A stretch of DNA of 64,000 nt, from contig NC_080048.1 in NCBI RefSeq assembly GCF_026212465.1, forward strand, positions 33,876,422 to 33,940,421, written 5' to 3'. This document shows positions 1-10,219 of the stretch, piece after piece. Source of the DNA: Amaranthus tricolor (Eukaryota; Streptophyta; Magnoliopsida; Caryophyllales; Amaranthaceae). How positions within the stretch are numbered: the stretch's first letter is position 1; each line of letters opens with the position of its first letter. The position numbers and the translations under genes were made by a program. Under the pieces are notes generated by a model. It had not been told where the DNA came from. It searched no databases and saw only the letters and a list, made by a program, of their open reading frames with translations.

Positions 1-1349
1 GTCCTCCCCGTAGTCCTACAATTGATATAATATAAGAACAGGTCAGTAACCTTCGTAATTGGTATATAGAAGAATGAAGTAGGCATGTTTAACAACAAAG
101 AAAGCACAGTGGCATCACCTTGATCACCACACAGGAGCATCCAACAACTTTTCTTGCTTTCCCCTCTGAATCAATTTTGCATAACTGCAATTGTCGTCAA
201 AGTTTCACTATAAGGTCAATACTGAAAAAAGTTTCTTAGAAACTATGTCAGACATTAGTTATAGAGTATGGACATTGTTAAATAATGTGCAACTAAGTGT
301 TATGGAAACTACTAGTTCAAGTGAGGAGCAGGGTATCAATGACTTACACCAGCCCACTCGCCCAAGGTTTTGGCACTTGGAACAGTAAGCAGATTGACAT
401 TGTGCTCAGCACAGAGAGCCTTGACTAATTTGACATAGTCGGGCTGGTCACAATCCTCTGCCAACAAGCAAAGCTGAGCAGCATGCTTCTCAATAATCTT
501 GGCACCTTCATGAAGCCCACGAGCAAGGCCACCGTGTGCAAGAGACTTCTTAAGCACAAGTTGAAGGGCGGTCATCAGGTCCATGGTCTCCCCCAATGGA
601 GCTGGGGCCTCAGAAACAACAGGAGCCTCCTCACTATAAGGACAATCAACTATCAATAATATGCTAAACATTGGCAAAAAAAAAAAAACTTAAATTCAAA
701 AGAAAAAACTATCAAATATCCTGACAAAAGCACCTAGAGGTGGTCAATGGGGGGGCTGGGTTGGGGTATGAAGTATGCAGGGTGGGTTGAATGCAGGTCG
801 GCAAATGTATTTGCAGATTGCAGGGCAGTCAAATTTATTGAGCAGGCCACTGGTGCGCTTTTTCACCAGTTATAGAAATAAAGGTTTTAACCCATGAGCA
901 TGTACCCTAATTTCGCATGGTTTGATGTTTTTGATCAAACAGTCACCACAAATTGAGCTAAAAGTTCCCATCATCACAAGAAATGTTGTAAATCTATCAA
1001 GGATGTAAAAACTCATAACAAAGGGTATAGGAAAATTTAATATGAGTCAAAATTGTTCTGTTCACCAGTGAGAGCTAAGAACATTAAGCAGAACAATTCC
1101 CTAACATTAATGAGAAGTTCCAAACGTTAATGTTCGGACTGTTCAATAGTACATTTTTGACCCGCTAATGACCCATTATTAAAAAACCCAATAAAGATCA
1201 GCAACAGCCAGCCAAACCGGCTAAATATAACCAAGTCTGCAGTAATTGGCCAACCTGCCTCATTAGCCAGCTCTAGAAGCACCTAAGGAAATACTCCATA
1301 TTGCAATAATGAACAAAATAAGCGTTTTCATAAGGACATACCTAGACAT
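1..1349 (-). CDS. RPS12: 40S ribosomal protein S12 (eS12), 3' end beyond window
   Basis: Component of the small cytosolic ribosomal subunit. Coding exons read on the minus strand are 1342-1349, 348-633, 119-184 and 1-15 (cut by the window edge). Donors and acceptors are canonical and phases agree, giving 125 residues so far; roughly the last 20 are missing. Recognisable eS12 blocks are [50 protein letters not shown] and [12 protein letters not shown], then an exon beginning [18 protein letters not shown] and the start of DYGED. The start exon (1342-1379) contributes only 8 coding bases, ATGTCTAG; its serine codon is completed by the next exon. A non-coding leader exon probably ends at 2139 with donor GTTCTTGT. 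The apparent longer open frame beginning at 677 is intron read-through and is not the start. Confidence 0.95.
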
Positions 1350-1424
1350 ATTGTAAATTGATGCAAATCTTCTCTTATCCTGCAAAAAAGACACAAAATT
1401 TGGTGTCAGTAGATTTGAGATCAT

Positions 1425-1425
<1 letters not shown>

Positions 1426-1455
<30 letters not shown>
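1426..1455. repeat. A30 homopolymer
   Basis: Thirty consecutive A on the plus strand, so T30 in the first RPS12 intron, about 45 bases upstream of the acceptor of the start-codon exon. It may strengthen the pyrimidine tract and is likely to vary in length. Confidence 0.9.
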
Positions 1456-1456
<1 letters not shown>

Positions 1457-2138
1457 CAACACATCCAATCACATGAATCCAATCATCCAAAATTAACCAC
1501 ATTCCATGACATTATGAAACATATACTAATACTAAAACAAGAAAAACATTAGCCACATACATAGATACGTCATTTTCAGCCATCTTCAAAGAAAATATTC
1601 ATCAGCTAATTAGTTTTATCCCCCTCGAAATTATCAAAAAAAAGTGCACCCTCCTCCTCGCAACTAATTAGCTTTTGCTTTGAAATTTGAATTTTTAAAA
1701 CAAAACACATGCCAGTTCAGCTTAAACCCGTCTTCAATCCTAAATCAATCCGTAAATCGATTGCATTCATCGTTTCTAATAGTTTCGGTGATCAAAACAT
1801 TACATGTTTACCATTTTGGAGGTTACTCACTCCATCGTATCATAATAGCTGTGCGTTTTCCTAAATTGGAACATTAATTATCCTGCAACTTTGGTCTTGC
1901 AGTATTTGGTTCATATAAATTCAATTATGTTCACTCGCTTAGGTAAAACAGATAATTTAAACAATGTCAAGAGAAAGTATCAATTATGATCTACACATAG
2001 AAGAAAACACAGGATTAAAAATGAAATGAAATAAATATTGAACCATCAATGATATGAATGAAAACAATCAAACAAACAATTAACTAGAAATCAGATTGCA
2101 AATAAAAGCAGCAAACATGATAGAGAAAAGACAAGAAC

Positions 2139-2277
2139 CTCGAAGTTGCAGATTGTTGTTCTCGTCAATGGCGGAAATCAAATCAAAGAGTAAATTAAGA
2201 GTATGACAGGAGAATGTAATAGCACCCAGAAAAACCCTACCCTAAGCGTGGCTTGACAAATATTTCCGCACGGCCCA
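2139..2277 (-). promoter_or_regulatory. RPS12 leader exon and promoter with telo-box and site II motif
   Basis: AAACCCTA (telo-box) lies at 2232-2239 and GGCCCA, the complement of the TGGGCC site II motif, at 2272-2277. This pair is a well-known signature of plant ribosomal-protein promoters. It sits just upstream of the leader exon, which ends at donor position 2139. The transcription start is inferred to lie near 2200-2230. No clear TATA box is needed for this promoter class. Confidence 0.7.
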
Positions 2278-2394
2278 TAAAAGTCAAGAACCGCATCAGT
2301 CGCGATCTGCTCGAAAATTGAATAAAATAATTTTATTTAAAACAAATTCCTAAATAAGCTTTAAAAAAAATTAATTTTCATAATAAATGTATTC

Positions 2395-2660
2395 GTGTTT
2401 GTGTCGGTGTTTATCAAAAACAAACAAAAAAATGTTTTACGATTTTATTCGTTGTTAATAACAATGAACAAAAGGAATTTGACAATAAGGTATTTTCTTT
2501 GTCCTTTAAAAAAATTATAACATTTTTTCTGTTGTTTGTTGTTTGTAACGACGAACAAAGAATTTTGACTTTTTTGACCAGTTTCTTTGTACACTAACTA
2601 ACAACGAACAAATATCTAACCTCAGTCTTGGGATGCAAACGCTTATTTAAAAATTAAAAT
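2395..2660. repeat. Diverged copy of the GTTCGCAGTTA palindrome repeat
   Basis: Contains variants of TTTGTTCG..GTTA..TAAC..CGAACAAA alternating with TTTGAC/GACC segments, and ends with an ACGCTTATTT boundary. The same components, including a GCGCTTATTT end, occur at 24935-25350. It is interpreted as a diverged copy of the same non-autonomous repeat, with no coding capacity. Confidence 0.55.
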
Positions 2661-3676
2661 TTCTCAAAGTTTATTTTGAGAATCTTTATTTAAAAATAAG
2701 TTTATTTGAGAATTTTTTTTACCACAGTGGTAAGACAAGTGAATGGCGGAATTGTTGGTCCTTCATTGAGGTTAAAAGAATGTTAGAGGCCGTATGACGA
2801 TGATATAATATGATATGATATAATTTGCAAAATAATCCAATATACCAATATACTCTAGTATATTTTTATTAAGTAATTAATTAGTTTACTTTAGAGGTAG
2901 ACTAGGATTATACCAGTGCCATGCACGGTGAGGGTTTACTTTTGTTTTTTACAAATTGTTTGAAAAGAACCTTTTACTACTTCTTGGATATGCAGGATAA
3001 TTATCAATTAAGCATTATCAATTTTATACACAATGTAATAATAATGCATAAAGTGCTTATGATGTTATCAGAAGTGATACACTTGAAAAAATATTATGAT
3101 TAGATATTCCCTCTTAAATTGGATGCTACTATTAAATCTCAGAACAATACACTAAAATTGGTGAACTCGTATGTTCTTGATAACAATTGAACTAGTAATT
3201 GAAAAATATTCAATCGTACCATATGATGTTGTTACATGTATGTTATGTTTGTATATTACATACTATGGGTATCTTGATGACTCTTTTGTTGTGAATTTAT
3301 AAAATAAAATAAGATAAGATAAGATTACATAAGTTACTCTTAATGTTTTATTCTAACTTCATTTTTCAAACGTTTCACCTTTTCTAGTAAACTCAAATTG
3401 CATTAGGAAATATGAACGGAGGGGTTAAAAAATAATTACCTTATATTAATTAATTTTACATGAATTTCTGGGTTACATTAATATTCATATTGATATTAAT
3501 ATCAATTTGTGGAGTTTATGTCATCACTGTTGTAAGTGTGACACTTGGCATGACATGCTTGTAAAATGCATTATAATATTGACAAATGGCACAAAGTGCT
3601 TATGAATTAATATATTGTATGATGATGATGATATAATGATGATGATTTTTTGTTTTACACTTACTTTGGTTTTTAA
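2661..3676. other. Intergenic, no gene seen
   Basis: AT-rich sequence with short ATGATG and GATAAGATAAG runs. Open frames are short and lack any recognisable protein signature. Confidence 0.6.
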
Positions 3677-4166
3677 TACTCCCTCCTTTCTTTTATGTTT
3701 TTCCACTTTATTATAACGGATAGTTTTATATGTTTGTCTACTTTAGAATACTTTTTATTTTTCGGAAATCATTCTTCCCATATTTAACCCTTTAACCCAC
3801 CCCATTACCCCTTTTTTATTTCGGAATAATCCTTAGTTTCTTAAAAACGTTTTGGGGATTGTGTACCTCATAATTGCGTCTGATTTCTTTTTCCTTCTCC
3901 CTCCCCTTTTACACGGTTTTCTCTCTCTCCTCAGAAAACCATTTTCATGGCTTTTTTAAATCTATCCTCTTGTTTCTTGGTTATTTTTAGTTCAATTTTT
4001 ATGAACTAAAATACAAATCGTTTAATTATCAATATTTTGATGTTCGTTTTGTGATTTTTGGCAAACTTTTGTAACTTGCATGCCCCTTGTTCCTTCATCC
4101 GCCATTAACATATTTTTGAAGCTTTACCATTCCTGAAAAATCTAAGGTATTTTTGTTGTTTTAGAG

Positions 4167-4530
4167 ATGGAAAACAATGAATCTAAGAGTATTCTTCAAT
4201 TCCTTGGTTTCTTTACGATGGTCTTTGTGAGTATGGTGAATTTTGTTCTTGTTCCTTTCATGGGCGTCAAATGAAATTTTAAGGTGGTCCAAAAAGGATC
4301 TTGAGGCATATCACAAGTCCCTTGAAGATCATGCTACATCAATTTATCATGGGTCTCCACCTTCTTCACCTGCTGTTAAAAAAGAACCACCACCATCAAT
4401 TGTTGAATGGTTGTTTGATTCTCCATCTAAATTAGATTCTCAAGTCCACCAAATATGAAAAAAGATCAACTCGATTTGGTTGTCTCTGACACTCCTGAAG
4501 ATGTTATTGCTTCTAGGCCAAATTAAACCC
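4167..4530 (+). pseudogene. Frameshifted small ORF of unknown function inside the mariner region
   Basis: An ATG at 4167 follows an acceptor-like TTTTAGAG and opens MENNESKSILQFLGFF, then a hydrophobic run, before a stop. In the next frame, 4243-4458 continues without a gap into an acidic, proline-rich segment (DLEAYHKSLEDHAT, GSPPSSPAVKKEPPP). Together they look like one reading frame broken by a shift near 4250. I do not recognise the family. It lies on the opposite strand to the transposase remains, so it could be host sequence caught in the element or a relic of a second element gene. Coding status is doubtful. Confidence 0.3.
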
Positions 4531-5112
4531 TAAAAACGTATTTGATGATAGTAAGGCTGTTCTGTTTTCTTTTTTTAGACTTTCATCTGACATATGGGAT
4601 ATAATTTTGTTGCTGGTTTTTGTGGATGTGGTTTATGTTGATCTGGTATTGGTGTTTGCTGCAATTTTGCGTTCATCTAGTTTTTGTTTTTTTGGTTTTT
4701 GTTGATGTTTTTGTTCGTTTATGTTGATGTTTTGGGACTGTTTCTTCATATTTTCTTTTTTACAAGCCCCTGTGATGTTCTTTTGTTGAGGACTATTCAC
4801 TTCTTAATTCTAAAAAAATAACTTTAACTCCTTGGTTGAGTAGCATTTGTTAAACCTAAACATATCACTTGATTTTTTAGCATGTTTAGTGGCTTCATTT
4901 GTTGATGATCAATTATAATCTGAGAGGATGCACTACCTTTATGATGAATTAGGGGCCTTTTTTTCTAAAATAATTTAAAATAATAGTCACTTAGAAAAAC
5001 ATGAACATTAATCAGTGATATGGAATGTGGTTGACAATTTGTTGCTCCTAAGCTTTTAAAGTCACATTTTTAATGATGATTCAAACAAAATAAACTGAGG
5101 GGCTGTTTTTTA

Positions 5113-6091
5113 TAGTAGTCGATCATCCTTGAGTTCTTCAATTGCTTCATCATATGCTTCATGAATTATTTGTGAAGTTTGTGCAACATCCTCATTCTCT
5201 GTTAGTGCTTGTGTTGGTTGCTATTCTCTGTTTGGGTTAAGAAAAGCAATAGCTTCTCTAACCAATTGTGTTGGTATTCTTACTTGAATCCTTAACCTGT
5301 CAATGTCTTCTTGTACCTTCTTTCCAAAGTGTGGTTGTATGTAGTCATTAATCCCTTAACCTTTAGAATCTCATTTAAATGGTGTTGTGATGAGATCCAT
5401 ACATTTGTTAACGTCTAGGGATGTAACTCTCCGAATGCATCTTCAACTACTGTTATCAATTTTGTCATGTTTTTAGGCATCTTTTTATGCATTAACGATT
5501 GTATGCTTCTAAAGAAACTCAAATCAAGAATGTTACAATCCGGATTGTTTGGAGGTTGTTGTGTAAGAATAAATGTTATACCACCTTGTCCGTTGTGCTG
5601 TTGCCAAATCGGATCCTTATTTGTGATATGAACTCTTGCATTATCTTGTTGAATAAAAATAAGTGAAGGACCTTCACTCGACCACTTTCTTAGTATGGCT
5701 GGAATGAGTTGTTGTATAAGCATATTCCTATACACCTCTTGAGTAACTGATTCGGTTGGTTTAATTTCTATTGACCCCCTTGGTCGAGTTTTTGAGTCCC
5801 TTTGTGCTGCCACCCTATTAATGAAAGGGAATAAGCCAATTTTCCCATACATTGGCCATATCGATTCCATCTAGGCCTTGCAACTGCCCCTAAGAACATG
5901 GCCTTAGATATGAATTTTGATGACTTTGCTGCCCTATATGGGATCTCTTCTTTGTGTGCTAGATAAACCCTTTGTGTTTTTTTGGTTAAATAAAACCACT
6001 TCTCGTCTATGTGAATGAAATCGTACATGGCTTTGTATATTGGATGTCTTTGAATGGTGTCCTCTTGGATAACGCTCAAAATCCACTCCAC
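5113..6091 (-). pseudogene. Mariner-like transposase remnant
   Basis: DDE-type DNA transposase of the plant mariner-like class, no longer functional. The order is HIDEKWF (first catalytic Asp) near 6010, AMFLGAVARPRW near 5890, KIGLFPFINR near 5840, IQQDNARVH (second Asp) near 5650 and NNPDCNILDLSFFRSIQSL (third Asp region) near 5530. Two overlapping frames meet at 5768-5870, showing a frameshift. A stop near 5415 and a further shift near 5350 interrupt the C-terminal part, which can be followed to about 5118. The N-terminal DNA-binding part upstream of residue block MEWILSVIQED is missing. Confidence 0.85.
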
Positions 6092-6238
6092 CCTTTTATT
6101 TTTTATACATTAATTTTATTAAATATATATAATTTTCTAATTCTAATTTTCCCTCCTAGACAGTACTCCCCCTGTAAGCTCAGACACTCGCGAATCAAGT
6201 GCACTTGCTATATTTTCTAATTCCAATTTTCTAATTTT

Positions 6239-6319
6239 AATTTGCAATAAAGCTATATTTATAGACTAATGATAATAATTTATTATCATTAGTCTATAAA
6301 TATAGCTTTATTGCAAATT
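6239..6319. repeat. 81-bp perfect palindrome
   Basis: Two 40-base arms are exact reverse complements around a single T at 6279. The left arm begins AATTTGCAATAAAGC and the right arm ends GCTTTATTGCAAATT. The arms are AT-rich and no coding sequence is present. It could be the remains of a very compact foldback element or a product of snap-back repair. Confidence 0.95.
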
Positions 6320-6767
6320 TGCAATTTCAACACCATTCAAAATTTTAAAAAAAAAACAAAAACAAGTCAGACCCGCTTTGGACCCGGATTCAGTACTGAA
6401 TTCGCAGGATCCACAAATTCGAATCTAGATCTTATAAAACTGGACCCGCGAATCTGAATCCGAATTCTTTAAAATACTACTTGTTCTAACGAGATATCCT
6501 AGATCTACCCAAATAAGATTTGTTTTTATAGGCTCACATATCATCCTTAGATTTGTGCTCATAATAGTAAACTAAAGAGTCATATAAAAGACATCAAACA
6601 CACATAATTTCGGTTATTGAGCCTAATCAATAGACAATTAGACATTAATTTAATTAATTTAATTTACATTTGGGTTCTAAACCAAACCCTATTAAAAAAA
6701 CAAATTAACCTAGATTTTGATATGAACACAAAGGGTATCCTAATTTGAAATCATGTTGTAGTTTATT

Positions 6768-7566
6768 ATTGTGGGAAAATCATAAAAGTGGTCATAAGTG
6801 TTATGAATGGTAGTATACTAATGTGGTAGTATACTAATGTGTGACTTGAGTGCACATAAGTGGGGTGAATTCATGAGTGTGACTCTTGGATGGTGGTAAC
6901 TAAATGAGTGTAATTATGTGTGGAGTATTCATGAAGAATTATGGGTGTTAATGAAGATTAATGAAGAAAATGAAAGGTTTGATTAAGTATGCTCGATCAA
7001 GTTTCTGTCAGAGGAAGCTGTAGGGTCGCTCGACCCATTCGCTCGACTGAGCGAGCCTTTTGGTGGGTCGAGCGGTCAGTCAGAATGCTCCAGATTTTGC
7101 TACTTCCCGCTCGACCGAGCCGCTCGACCCGAGCGAGCTCTCTGTTCAGTCGAGCAGTCTCTCTGATATGCGTGGGATGCTGATTTTTGACCTTCCAAGT
7201 TCCTAGAGTTATTTCATAGTATTCATTATTCAATATTAACTATGTATTTATGTGAGTCATTCATCTTCATGTATCTAGTACTATAAATAGGGCTCTCATA
7301 CTCACACATCAAACACATAAAACACAACCCCTAAGCAAAACACATAGCCTTCCTTGTTTGTTATCTCTATCTCAATTGTAATTCTTCATATTGAAGTGTT
7401 GTTTGTATTATTTTGATATAATATAAACATAAACTACACACCACGGAGGACGTAGCCATCATTGGGTGAACCTCCTTAAATCTTTGTGTCCTTTTTAGTT
7501 ACATTGTCAAACTTTGCTTTGTTCGTTGTTGTTTGTTCTTAGCATCGTAACGTATTTGGCGATCAT
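6768..7566 (+). mobile_element. Solo LTR or LTR fragment, copia-like
   Basis: A TATA box (CTATAAATAG, about 7281-7290) is followed by an R/U5-like stretch, GGAGGACGTAGCC through GAACCTCCTTAAATC and TTTGTGTCC (7445-7492), typical of plant copia LTRs. Upstream, 6990-7165 holds a cluster of GCTCGACC/GAGCGAG motifs within the presumed U3. The ends are approximate; no target duplication could be fixed. No internal retrotransposon domain adjoins it, so it is probably a solo LTR. Confidence 0.6.
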
Positions 7567-8002
7567 TTTCAATAAGTAATGATAAATTAGTGAAAATAAG
7601 ATGAAAGAAATAGACATGAGAAAGAAACTTGATGACCAAAACATTAAAAACATCATTTTAATGTAAAAATTATTGCCTCAACTAAAACATATATACTCCT
7701 CATTTCATTAATGAAATTCCCATAAAAAATGTGTATTAGAATCAAGAAAAATAGAATATTTTAAATATTAAATATATTATTTTATTGAATAATAAAATTT
7801 ATGGAAGAAAAATAGTGACCATAAACATTAAAAAAATACTAAAAGAAAGTTAATGGAAAAAAATATTAGGGTTACAAGATATAAAAATATTTTTATAAAG
7901 TTAGTGAAAAACATATTAAATCATAAAGAACAAAAAAATGTTAAAAAGAAGTTAGTGAAAACATATAGGAACTTTAAGTATTATTAAAATATTAAAATAA
8001 AA

Positions 8003-8447
8003 AGGAAAATTTATCAAGAATAATCTAAGCTTTTTATAATTTTTCTACAATAATCCCACCTATTGATTAACCATGAATAATCCCAACTTTAGGGGTATTT
8101 TCTTATAGTAAACTTGGGTAACCCGATGACCTACTACAACAGGTAATTCGAAAAAATAAACTGAAAATTAATTTAAAATTAGAGAAAAATTTTAAAAATT
8201 TACATAAAAAATTCTGAATAATATAAAAAACCATAATCTTTTTTCAACATTATTTTTTAGATTTTATTCAACATTTTATTTTTATTCATCTTTTTTTCTA
8301 AAAAAACTTGTTATAACAAATCATCCGGTTACCAGGTTTACTCAAGAAAAATATCCTTTAAAATTGAAATTATTTATAGTTAATCAATAGATGGAATTAT
8401 GGTAGGAAAATCATAAAAAATATTGAATTATTCTAAGTAATTTTTCC
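8003..8447. mobile_element. Foldback element, AATAATC type
   Basis: The first 110 bases or so, from GGAAAATTTATCAAG, are matched by the reverse complement of the last 110, ending CTAAGTAATTTTTCC, at about 75 percent by eye. Both arms carry AATAATCC-like blocks and CTATTGATTAA. The centre carries GGTAACCCGATGACC and ACAGGTAA. It shares this design with 43186-43553 and 33400-34490. Confidence 0.65.
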
Positions 8448-8945
8448 AAATAAAAATGAACAAGTTTATTTTTGTCCATAATTTGTAATTCTAATATAAA
8501 TAAAAAGATTCATGAAATCAATAAATAAAGACAAATAAGAACTTTTTTCAGGGAATGAGGGACTAAGAGTCATCAAACTAATCACCGCTTAAATTACAAT
8601 TAAACTTAGGGGCCGTTTGATTCGCACAAGGGAATCGGAATGGAATGAGGAAAGGGAATGAAGGAGAAAGAATGGATTCCCCCTAATTTAGCCGAGTCGT
8701 TTGGCTGTGTTCAGGAAACGGAATAAACTGCTCATTGATTCCCTTTGTGACTGTTTGGTTCAAGTTAAGGAATCAAATTATGAGTTTCTAAATTCTTTTA
8801 TATTTTTTCCAAAAATAACTAGTTATTCTACGATAAACTTGAAAAACTTATTTTTTTAAAAAATACCATTAACCTGTATCATCTTTTCCTGTAATATGAA
8901 GAAAAAAAAACATAACTCTAAATAATATCTTTCTAGCTCCATTGA

Positions 8946-8962
8946 TTACAAATAATAATAAT

Positions 8963-8995
<33 letters not shown>

Positions 8996-9018
8996 AATAA
9001 TAATAGCAATAATAATAT
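8946..9018. repeat. AAT/AAC compound microsatellite
   Basis: Runs of AAT, then about ten AAC, then AAT again, making a trinucleotide compound repeat. Confidence 0.9.
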
Positions 9019-9054
9019 AGATAAAATTAATAACAATTTTTTTTAAAAAAAAAT

Positions 9055-9129
9055 TACCAGTCGCACAAAAAGTGCGACTGTACCTAGGTCGAGTCGCACT
9101 TTACAGTCGCACTTTTTGTGCGACTGGTA
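9055..9129. repeat. Nested hairpin built from AGTCGCAC units
   Basis: The 28-base arms at 9055-9082 and 9102-9129 are perfect reverse complements with a 19-base spacer. Each arm is itself a small hairpin, AGTCGCAC, AAAAA, GTGCGACT, and the spacer has another AGTCGCACT. A/T runs outside the arms extend the imperfect stem. Confidence 0.95.
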
Positions 9130-9835
9130 TATCTTTTTTTTTAATTTCGAATTATGAAATTTTTTTGTTTAATTAATTTATTTTTTAAGTTATTGTTATT
9201 TAAATAAATGTTGTAATAAATTATTTTATTTTAATATAATATTATATTTTGATAATGTTATTATAATAATTAGTTTTGAATTTAAATAATTTATTTGAAT
9301 GTTTAATTATTTTTTAATATAATAATAATATATTAATTAAAATTTAGTTGTTAATTAATTTTTAATTTTTTATTAATAATTTTTTTATTAATTTAATTAA
9401 TAATAGTGTTATTAAGTTCAATGACAAATTCGTAATTTTTTAAAGTCCAGGGGCAAATTCATAGTTTAATTAGGGGGTGACGATAAAATGAAAAGAGTGG
9501 CGAATTATAACAATACCAATAAATCAAAATTCAAATTTTAAGTGATGGGTAATGAAGTGAGGAATGGCCGAATGGGAATGGGAATGGAAAAGTCTTGGGA
9601 GGGTGGGGAATGAGTGTAGAATACTTTTGGGTAAAAACAAAAATAAAAAAAATAAAGGAAATGATAGAAAGTAGCAAACAAATTACAACAAAGAGAATTG
9701 GGTCTGTCTATTCCCTTTCCCTTTGATTATTACATCCAACCAAATAGCCAGGTTTGTAAAGAGAAACAATGATAGATCCACATCATCAATAGTAGCCACA
9801 TGTCAGGCCCTTATTGGGTGAAAACCATAAATGTT

Positions 9836-9842
9836 ACGTGGC
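9836..9842 (+). promoter_or_regulatory. ACGTGGC motif upstream of SDF2
   Basis: An ACGT-core bZIP-type site about 380 bases upstream of the SDF2 ATG, near an ATTGG at 9823-9827. Their order and spacing do not fit a canonical ER stress element, so a link to the unfolded protein response is only a suggestion. Confidence 0.2.
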
Positions 9843-10219
9843 CTTAACAAAGGCAGAATAGAAAACATCTTCAGACTCCAGTAGAAAACCAAAACTCAGG
9901 TCGACGAATTCTTCCAAAATACGTTAGAAATCAGAAACAAAAGCCTCTTTAAATCCAGAACCAGTAACTACCGTAATCTATAATTCGGATCGTCGGAAAT
10001 CCACCGGCCTTAACGAATTCCATCATCGTGGCTCCATCAAGCCAGCAATCCCAGTCTCTCTCCCGGAGAAAAAGCTCCCAAACTTCTAATTCTTCTTCAG
10101 ATAAACCTTCTTCTTCTTCTTCTCGGATAAGGATCGTTCACCGGGAGAAATTTCCCTCTAGTTCAGGGGAAGATTATCCATTTTGGCAGAAAACTTGGTT
10201 CATACTCCTTTTGCTTTTT

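Larger units (their letters stand above)
3677..6110 (-). mobile_element. Degenerate Tc1/mariner-like element
   Basis: TA followed by CTCCCTCC at 3677-3686 matches the TA target and terminal motif typical of plant mariner and Stowaway elements. Minus-strand transposase remains occupy 5113-6091. The matching right terminal repeat is not visible near 6100-6200, and the N-terminal helix-turn-helix part of the transposase is absent, so the element seems deleted at its 5' side. That the 3679 terminus and the transposase belong to one element is inference. Confidence 0.6.
8611..9755. mobile_element. MITE-like region with GGCCGTTTGATTC end
   Basis: The left side begins GGGGCCGTTTGATTCGCAC and then GAATGGAATGAGG. 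The right side ends CCCTTTGATTATTACATC and CCAACCAAATAGCC, a weak inverted match. Such GTTTGG/CCAAAC ends are common on plant hAT or Harbinger-like MITEs. The interior is very AT-rich and contains an AAT/AAC microsatellite and a strong hairpin. The exact ends and superfamily are uncertain. Confidence 0.4.

Noticed and set aside
336..677. 113-residue ORF beginning [11 protein letters not shown]
   Set aside because: The first 14 or so residues are intron; the true RPS12 frame enters at the acceptor at 633 and its start is in the 1342-1379 exon.
1263..1552. ORFs with phenylalanine or lysine runs
   Set aside because: They are translations of the A30 homopolymer.
6989..7233. Overlapping arginine- and serine-rich ORFs on both strands
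   Set aside because: They are translations of the GCTCGACC motif cluster in the LTR U3 and have no domain signature.
9820..9842. Possible ER stress element (ATTGG with CGTGG) before SDF2
   Set aside because: The order and spacing of the two parts do not fit the known element; kept only as a weak ACGT-core site.
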